A stretch of 5,722 nucleotides of DNA from Roseiflexaceae bacterium UBA965 (lineage in GTDB: Bacteria > Chloroflexota > Chloroflexia > Chloroflexales > Roseiflexaceae): positions 1 to 5,722 of the forward strand of contig DBCF01000138.1 of the NCBI GenBank assembly GCA_002292925.1, read 5' to 3'. The notes below the pieces were generated by a model. That model was not told the origin of the DNA, searched no databases, and saw only the letters and a program-made list of their open reading frames with translations. Each line of letters starts with the position of its first letter. Positions within the stretch are counted from its first letter, which is position 1. Of the stretch, positions 1-3,774 are shown in pieces. Made by a program: the position numbers and the translations under genes.

Positions 1-1203
1 GACCAAGAAGTGCTGTGGGACGTAGCCTGTATGGCGGCGTTTGAGCAACCCTTTGACCAGATGGCCGACCGCATGGTCAACACCTTTTCGGGTGGTGAAC
101 AAAAACGCATCGTGCTCGAAGTGTTGTTACGTGGCCCCGACGAAGTATTGCTCCTCGACGAACCAGACAACTACCTCGACGTGCCGGGCAAACGCTGGCT
201 CGAAGAACAAATCATTGCCAGCCGCAAAACGATTTTGTTTATTAGCCACGACCGCGAATTACTCGCCCGCTCGGCAAATCGCATTATCACCTTTGAATAT
301 GGCAAAAAAGGCAATACGGTGTGGGTCCATGGCGAAGGCTTTGCCACCTGGAATGACGCTCGCCAAGCCCGCCACGAACGCTTTGCTGAGTTGTTGTTGC
401 GCTGGAATCAAGAGCACGAGCGCTTGATTGAGCTGGTCAAAACCCTCGCTATCCAAGCCAAAAGCAGTCACGCCATGGCCCCCAAATACCGTGCCATGCA
501 GACCCGCCTCAAGCGCTATGAAGACGATGGTCCGCCCGAATCACCACCCGTCGTCCAAAACATCAAAGTGCGCTTGCGCGGTGGCCGTACCGGCGTCCAA
601 GCGGTGATTACCAAAGGCTTGGTCATCGAAAACCTGACCAAGCCGTTTGACCTCGAGCTCGACTTTGGTGATCGCGTCGCCATCCTCGGTGGCAATGGCA
701 CCGGCAAATCGCACTTTTTGCGCTTGTTGGCCGGTGATCCATCGGTGCACCATCAAGGGTCGTGGCGGCTGGGTTCACGGGTGGTGCCGGGATTTTTTGC
801 CCAAACGCATGCTCATCCCGAGTTTGTCGGCAAAACCCTGCTCGAGATCTTGTGGGAGCACAAATCACTCAATTTGGCAGCCGCCATGAGTGTGTTGCGG
901 CGCTACGAATTGACTGGGCAATCCGAGCAACGCTTTGAAACGCTGTCGGGTGGCCAACAAGCCCGCTTCCAGATTTTGTTGCTTGAGCTCGATGGCGCCA
1001 CCCTGTTGCTCCTCGACGAGCCCACCGACAATCTTGACTTGGCGAGTGCCGAAGCTCTCGAATACGGCTTGAGCCTGTTTGAAGGTACTGTCGTCGCCGT
1101 CACCCACGACCGCTGGTTCTCACGAGGCTTTGATCGCTTTGTGGTCTTTGGTCGCGATCAACGCGTCTATGAGAGTAGCGAACCGGTGTGGGAAAAGTGG
1201 TAG
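1..1203 (+). CDS. ABC-F family ATP-binding protein, 5'-truncated by the window edge
   Basis: This frame is open from base 1 (D-Q-E-V-L-W) to a TAG stop at 1201-1203, giving 400 residues of a gene that starts upstream. Two nucleotide-binding domains and no membrane segments mark it as a soluble ABC-F ATPase, a family that acts on ribosomes. Domain 1 lacks its Walker A (outside the window) but shows the signature SGGEQ (30-34), Walker B with D53/E54 and the switch His83. A charged helical interdomain linker follows (about 120-180), the part that reaches the ribosomal P site/peptidyl-transferase region in known ABC-F proteins. Domain 2 has Walker A GGNGTGKS (230-237), signature LSGGQ (315-319), Walker B D339/E340 and switch His369. 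Both catalytic glutamates are present, so it should be active. The post-Walker B motifs are DEPDNYLD and DEPTDNLD rather than the common DEPTNHLD. Whether it is a housekeeping translation factor or an antibiotic-protection protein cannot be told from sequence. It converges on the permease gene. Confidence 0.93.
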   Translation, partial: DQEVLWDVACMAAFEQPFDQMADRMVNTFSGGEQKRIVLEVLLRGPDEVLLLDEPDNYLDVPGKRWLEEQIIASRKTILFISHDRELLARSANRIITFEYGKKGNTVWVHGEGFATWNDARQARHERFAELLLRWNQEHERLIELVKTLAIQAKSSHAMAPKYRAMQTRLKRYEDDGPPESPPVVQNIKVRLRGGRTGVQAVITKGLVIENLTKPFDLELDFGDRVAILGGNGTGKSHFLRLLAGDPSVHHQGSWRLGSRVVPGFFAQTHAHPEFVGKTLLEILWEHKSLNLAAAMSVLRRYELTGQSEQRFETLSGGQQARFQILLLELDGATLLLLDEPTDNLDLASAEALEYGLSLFEGTVVAVTHDRWFSRGFDRFVVFGRDQRVYESSEPVWEKW

Positions 1204-1229
1204 TCGTGTCGGTATGACCTGGAATAGCG

Positions 1230-1264
1230 GCGGTGAGGGCACGACGCCCTCACCGCTTCTTTGT
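1230..1264 (+). terminator. Rho-independent terminator after the ABC-F gene
   Basis: A perfect 11-bp GC-rich stem, GCGGTGAGGGC (1230-1240) and GCCCTCACCGC (1246-1256), encloses the 5-nt loop ACGAC and is followed by TTCTTTGT. It lies 26 bases after the ABC-F stop. The permease gene ends 20 bases away on the other strand, so the hairpin may also limit read-through in that direction, although no T-tract follows it on the minus strand. Confidence 0.85.
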
Positions 1265-1276
1265 ACACGTGCTGCG

Positions 1277-2251
1277 TTACCGACCATACCAAAATGCGGC
1301 CATTTCCCAAATTATTGGCACACCAGCGATAATCATAAAAGGAAATGTGATACCCAACGATGACGTGAGATAGATTGATGGGTTGGCATCAGGGAAGGTG
1401 TTCCGCACTGCGGCCGGGGCGTCGATATAGCTCGCAGATGCGGCTACTACACCCAGCACAAATACCGAACCCTGCGGGAGCCCAACCCAGGTGGCGAGCC
1501 CGGTGACGAGGAATCCATGAATCATCGGTACGGTAATCCCAAAAATAAGCATGCGCCCGCTGACTTTGGCGAATTCTTTGAGGTGCCGTCCGGCAGTCAT
1601 CCCCATTTCCAAGAGGAAAATCACCAGCACTCCCCGGAAGAGATCAACAAAAAACGGCTCGATTTTGGTGAAATTTTTCTCACCCGAAATCGCCCCGATG
1701 ATTAGCCCACCTACGAGCAGTATCAACCCCCGCGAACGTAATGTTTCGCTCAAAATCGTGCCAAGTGCGATGTTTTGGGTATTGTTGGCACGGGCCAAGG
1801 CGATCCGACCATAAAAGAGTGCCACAAAAATCCCCAATTCAAGCAGTGCAACCAGCCCCGTAACATACCCTTCCATTGGCGTACCAGCACCGTCACCATA
1901 GGAACGGGCCACAACAAATGTGACTGCAGACACTGAACCGTACAGCGCAGCTACCGCCGCAGCATTGATAATGCTGAGTTTGATGATATAGCGGGCCACT
2001 AAAAACGAACTCAGTGGTGCCAGCAAAATAATCAATGCCGTTACGCCAAGTGCCCCACCAATCGTGCTGAGGTCAGCAAGTGCTAATTCACGTCCCCCTT
2101 GGAGCCCCACCGAAAAAAGCAAAAAGATCGAAAAAATTCGAATGACTGGCTCGGGGATCTCTAAATCAGAACGAATAATCGTCGCAAAAATACCAAGCAG
2201 AAAGGCAAGCGTAATCGGAGAAACCAGATTCTCGATGAGAATGTTGTTCAT
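1277..2251 (-). CDS. SbtA-family (Sbt_1/DUF897) sodium-dependent bicarbonate transporter-like permease
   Basis: This 324-residue, very hydrophobic inner-membrane protein has about ten predicted membrane segments in two halves. It matches the SbtA/Sbt_1 family through the N-terminal SPITLAFLLG (11-20), IPEPV followed by GLQGG (49-53), YGSVSAVTF (104-112), FRGVLVIFLLEMGMTAGRHL (205-224), ASASYIDAPAAVR (271-283), and NPSIYLTSSLGITFPF (290-305). Family members in cyanobacteria are Na+/HCO3- symporters. The motif style here is that of the non-cyanobacterial branch, so bicarbonate as substrate is inferred. The protein is shorter than cyanobacterial SbtA (about 370 residues), mainly because the hydrophilic linker between the halves (about 150-174) is compact. 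The ATG at 2251 was chosen because it puts the first membrane segment near the N-terminus, as in homologues, and has AGAAAG six bases upstream. An in-frame GTG at 2302 would add 17 polar residues and is less likely. The stop is TAA at 1277. The gene is divergent from a LysR regulator, and no SbtB gene is adjacent. Confidence 0.9.
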   Translation of the reverse strand: MNNILIENLVSPITLAFLLGIFATIIRSDLEIPEPVIRIFSIFLLFSVGLQGGRELALADLSTIGGALGVTALIILLAPLSSFLVARYIIKLSIINAAAVAALYGSVSAVTFVVARSYGDGAGTPMEGYVTGLVALLELGIFVALFYGRIALARANNTQNIALGTILSETLRSRGLILLVGGLIIGAISGEKNFTKIEPFFVDLFRGVLVIFLLEMGMTAGRHLKEFAKVSGRMLIFGITVPMIHGFLVTGLATWVGLPQGSVFVLGVVAASASYIDAPAAVRNTFPDANPSIYLTSSLGITFPFMIIAGVPIIWEMAAFWYGR

Positions 2252-2257
2252 GGAATA

Positions 2258-2263
2258 CTTTCT
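2258..2263 (-). promoter_or_regulatory. Ribosome binding site of the permease gene
   Basis: On the minus strand AGAAAG lies six bases before the ATG at 2251, matching AGGAGG at four of six positions. It is a modest site, but the spacing is good, and it supports the ATG over the upstream GTG at 2302, which has its nearest SD-like sequence 16 bases away. Confidence 0.5.
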
Positions 2264-2312
2264 AATTGTGTGCACGTGATGTGGTTTTTGACATAATCTC
2301 ACACTTTTTCAA
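2262..2312 (-). other. Candidate upstream leader ORF of the permease gene (16 codons)
   Basis: A TTG codon at 2312-2310 sits six bases after a perfect GGAGG (2323-2319) and opens a 16-codon frame, MKKCEIMSKTTSRAHN, that stops at TAG (2264-2262), ten bases before the permease ATG. Its Shine-Dalgarno is clearly better than that of the permease itself. The frame differs from the permease frame. It could be a leader peptide that couples or gates translation, or a chance ORF. The peptide matches nothing I recognise. Confidence 0.25.
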
Positions 2313-2321
2313 CGAATTCCT

Positions 2322-2333
2322 CCGCAAATGCGG
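2322..2333 (-). promoter_or_regulatory. Small hairpin overlapping a strong Shine-Dalgarno in the permease leader
   Basis: On the minus strand CCGCA-TT-TGCGG can fold with five base pairs (four if a four-base loop is needed). The last two G of its second arm are the first two of the GGAGG at 2323-2319. Folding would partly hide that ribosome binding site. The stem is weak by length but GC-rich, and a regulatory role is only inferred. Confidence 0.25.
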
Positions 2334-2371
2334 GCTCTCTGCTGGTTCAGTATCGAGGTGTGTCATGCCAT

Positions 2372-2400
2372 GTGAAAAATAGTATCAGTTTTGATATAAT
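2372..2400 (+). promoter_or_regulatory. Candidate sigma-70-type promoter of the LysR regulator gene
   Basis: GTGAAA (2372-2377, four of six to TTGACA) is followed by exactly 17 bases and a consensus TATAAT (2395-2400). Transcription would begin near 2407, leaving about 50 bases of leader before the ATG at 2458. The -10 box overlaps the right arm of the palindrome at 2383-2396, so a protein bound there would interfere with this promoter. Confidence 0.5.
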
Positions 2401-2407
2401 CTGAAAA
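2379..2407 (-). promoter_or_regulatory. Candidate promoter of the permease gene, overlapping the regulator promoter
   Basis: On the minus strand TTTTCA (2407-2402, four of six) is followed by 17 bases and TACTAT (2384-2379, four of six) preceded by TGA, an extended -10 arrangement. It would give a leader of about 120 bases. The boxes are weaker than those on the other strand, which fits a promoter that needs an activator, but other starts nearer the gene are possible. Confidence 0.3.
2383..2396. promoter_or_regulatory. Palindromic candidate operator between the divergent genes
   Basis: TATCA-GTTT-TGATA is an inverted repeat with perfect 5-bp arms. Further matches two bases out on each side (AT and AT) give ATnnTATCA-N4-TGATAnnAT over 2379-2400. 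It includes an ATC-N6-GAT core reminiscent of LysR-type boxes, although it does not satisfy the strict T-N11-A rule. It overlaps both candidate promoters and is the natural place for the LysR protein to bind. The binding itself is inferred. Confidence 0.4.
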
Positions 2408-2457
2408 ATATATGAATAATGAATTACCGTTCATTTATATAGAATGGTTTGGGTTGT

Positions 2458-3330
2458 ATGTTGAACTATCATCACTTGCGGTATTTTTGGATTGTGGCAC
2501 ACGACGGCAATCTGACACGGGCGGCCAAAAACCACAATATTGCCCAATCGGCGTTATCGATGCAGATTCATGCATTAGAGGAATATTTTGGTCAGCCATT
2601 ATTTGTACGCCAAGGTCGGCAACTGGTGTTGACAGAAGCGGGTCATATGGCCTTAGAATTCGCCGACGCCATATTTGCCAAAGGTGCTGAACTACAGGGG
2701 ACAATGAATGCGTTGGGGGCACCGCGGCAAAACGTGTTGCGAGTTGGATCATTGGCGACCTTGTCGCGTAATCTACAAATGGCGTTTTTGCGACCGGCAA
2801 TGAGCGAAACTGCAAGTGGAATCGTGATTCGTTCTGGTCGCATGGATGAATTACTCAACGATTTAGCAAATTATGCCCTTGACGTCGTACTTGCCAATGT
2901 GATGCCCGTGAGTATGAGCATGCGCCATGTTGTGGTGCATACAATTGCCCAACAATCGGTGAGCCTGATTGGGCATCCACAGCCGTCACGGCACCATTTA
3001 TCATTAGCAGAGGTATTGCGTACCGAGCCGTTGGTCGTACCTGCCCACCCGTCGAGTATTCGCACTGAATTTGATGCATTTGTGCATCGCATGCAAATCA
3101 ACCCGCAGATTGTCGCCGAAGTCGATGATATGGCGATGCTCCGCTTACTTGCCCGCGAACATGCTGGCTTGGCTGTCATCCCACCGATTGTGGTCAAAGA
3201 TGAATTAGAGAGTGGCATGCTCATCGAAGTCGCGCAGCTTCCAGGTTTGATGGAGACATTTTTTGCCCTAACGTTACAACGCGCATTCCCACATCCGATA
3301 CTCCAACGCCTGTTTGACAATAGCATGTGA
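2458..3330 (+). CDS. LysR-type transcriptional regulator, NhaR-like
   Basis: This 290-residue protein has the usual LysR length and layout. A winged helix-turn-helix fills residues 3-62 (LNYHHLRYFWIVA, then NLTRAAKNHNIAQSALSMQI, with the wing at QGRQLVLTEAG), and a linker helix follows at about 63-88. The periplasmic-binding-protein-like effector domain starts near LRVGSLATL (94-102) and runs to the C-terminus. The NYHHLRYFW opening and the FADAIFAKGAEL linker are close to NhaR, the Na+-responsive activator of the NhaA antiporter in Escherichia coli. ATG 2458 was chosen because it reproduces the NhaR-type N-terminus; a TTG at 2449 would add only three residues. No clear Shine-Dalgarno precedes it. 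The gene is divergent from the permease gene with 206 bases between the start codons, so that gene is its most likely target and autoregulation is likely. The effector could be Na+, pH or a carbon metabolite; the sequence does not say which. Confidence 0.92.
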   Translation: MLNYHHLRYFWIVAHDGNLTRAAKNHNIAQSALSMQIHALEEYFGQPLFVRQGRQLVLTEAGHMALEFADAIFAKGAELQGTMNALGAPRQNVLRVGSLATLSRNLQMAFLRPAMSETASGIVIRSGRMDELLNDLANYALDVVLANVMPVSMSMRHVVVHTIAQQSVSLIGHPQPSRHHLSLAEVLRTEPLVVPAHPSSIRTEFDAFVHRMQINPQIVAEVDDMAMLRLLAREHAGLAVIPPIVVKDELESGMLIEVAQLPGLMETFFALTLQRAFPHPILQRLFDNSM

Positions 3331-3387
3331 ATTATGTGGCAGGATGCTGAGTAAGATAAAATGATGCAAATAACATAATCTTTTTTC
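3331..3387 (+). terminator. Possible weak terminator after the LysR gene
   Basis: ATTATGT (3331-3337), directly after the stop codon, can pair with ACATAAT (3373-3379), which is followed by CTTTTTTC. A second nested-offset pair, ATGCTGA (3344-3350) and TCAGCAT (3390-3396), spans the T-run. Both have long loops and AT-rich arms, so this is a poor intrinsic terminator, but nothing better lies downstream of the gene. Confidence 0.25.
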
Positions 3388-3546
3388 AATCAGCATGGAG
3401 CACTTGTAACGATACACGAGAAGCAATCAGTGATTGGCCCTGTGCTTTATTTTGCGTTGGGTTTGAACGCAACGCCGCTTACAACGTGATATCTGTACGG
3501 GCGTATAAGGGGGTATCGCTGGTTTGTATGAATATTACGATTTGCT

Positions 3547-3562
3547 TACATATAATTATGTA
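3547..3562. repeat. AT-rich inverted repeat
   Basis: TACATA-TAAT-TATGTA is a perfect 6-bp inverted repeat at the left edge of the AT-rich core. It has no T-tract or gene end nearby, so a terminator role is unlikely. It could be a protein-binding site or a result of the low-complexity composition. Confidence 0.4.
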
Positions 3563-3596
3563 TATAATTAAACCTATAATTTAAATAGTTAAAAAT

Positions 3597-3618
3597 GTTA
3601 TTTTTTCAAAAAAATAAC
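3597..3618. repeat. AT-rich hairpin-forming inverted repeat
   Basis: GTTATTTTTT and AAAAAATAAC are perfect 10-bp arms separated by CA, forming a near-continuous palindrome. It lies about 80 bases upstream of the -35 box of the secreted-protein promoter. The T-run and A-run may bend or open the DNA. A function is not shown by the sequence. Confidence 0.5.
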
Positions 3619-3670
3619 AACAAAAATAATAAAAAATAGAATTTATTACAATAAATACGCTAAAAACAAA

Positions 3671-3699
3671 ATTACATAGTATAGTAAAAGGGGTATAAT
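3671..3699 (+). promoter_or_regulatory. Candidate sigma-70-type promoter of the secreted-protein gene
   Basis: ATTACA (3671-3676, four of six to TTGACA) and a perfect TATAAT (3694-3699) are 17 bases apart. Transcription would start near 3706, about 60 bases before the ATG at 3767. Dense A/T-tracts just upstream resemble UP elements, which would strengthen it. Confidence 0.5.
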
Positions 3700-3700
3700 T

Positions 3701-3710
3701 ATTTGCAAAT
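3701..3710. promoter_or_regulatory. Palindrome at the predicted transcription start
   Basis: ATTTGCAAAT is a perfect 10-bp palindrome one base after the -10 box, with partial symmetry continuing outward (TAATT on the left, TTATA on the right, with mismatches). Its position over the start site would suit a repressor operator. Short AT palindromes are common in such low-GC DNA, so this is tentative. Confidence 0.25.
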
Positions 3711-3729
3711 TATAAGTAAACTAAGTAAA

Positions 3730-3774
3730 ATGCAGACGATGATGATGGTGATGAGATACAAAACGAATGAATAA
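3730..3774 (+). other. Possible leader ORF overlapping the secreted-protein start
   Basis: ATG at 3730 opens a 14-codon frame, MQTMMMVMRYKTNE, ending at TAA 3772-3774. It overlaps the first eight bases of the downstream gene in another frame. Four methionine codons come from an ATGATGATG run. Its Shine-Dalgarno is poor (AAGTAAA). It could couple translation to the main ORF, but chance is the simpler explanation. Confidence 0.15.

Larger units (their letters stand above)
3331..3766. other. Gene-free intergenic region with a very AT-rich core
   Basis: No credible protein or RNA gene was found in these 436 bases. The first 200 are of ordinary composition and include a 7-bp hairpin, TTGCGTT (3452-3458) and AACGCAA (3466-3472), with a 7-base loop and no T-run. 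The core 3541-3720 has 27 G or C in 180 bases (15%), with A/T-tracts near 3593, 3603, 3611, 3624, 3634 and 3664 that are very roughly helically spaced. This may be curved DNA or an UP-element-rich promoter region for the secreted-protein gene. Confidence 0.6.

Noticed and set aside
1..1203. Calling the ABC-F protein an antibiotic-resistance determinant.
   Set aside because: The linker tip that distinguishes resistance types cannot be assigned by eye, the N-terminal part is missing, and no resistance context is present.
2252..2302. An upstream GTG start (2302) that would lengthen the permease by 17 residues.
   Set aside because: The added residues are polar and unlike the short N-terminus before the first membrane segment in homologues, and the nearest GGAGG is 16 bases away. 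The ATG at 2251 has a closer ribosome site.
2412..2690. A 92-codon plus-strand ORF starting near the regulator's predicted transcription start.
   Set aside because: It overlaps the LysR coding region in another frame, has no recognisable protein features and has no Shine-Dalgarno.
2871..3389. A 172-codon minus-strand ORF opposite the LysR gene.
   Set aside because: It is antisense to a clear LysR effector domain, and its composition (many Ser, Thr, Cys, Arg) is that of a shadow frame.
3452..3472. A 7-bp hairpin as terminator of the LysR gene.
   Set aside because: No T-run follows it on either strand, and it lies more than 120 bases after the stop codon.
3541..3720. The AT-rich block as a replication origin or a mobile-element end.
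   Set aside because: There are no DnaA-box clusters, no dnaA-type neighbours, no transposase and no flanking target-site duplications. A promoter region explains it more simply.
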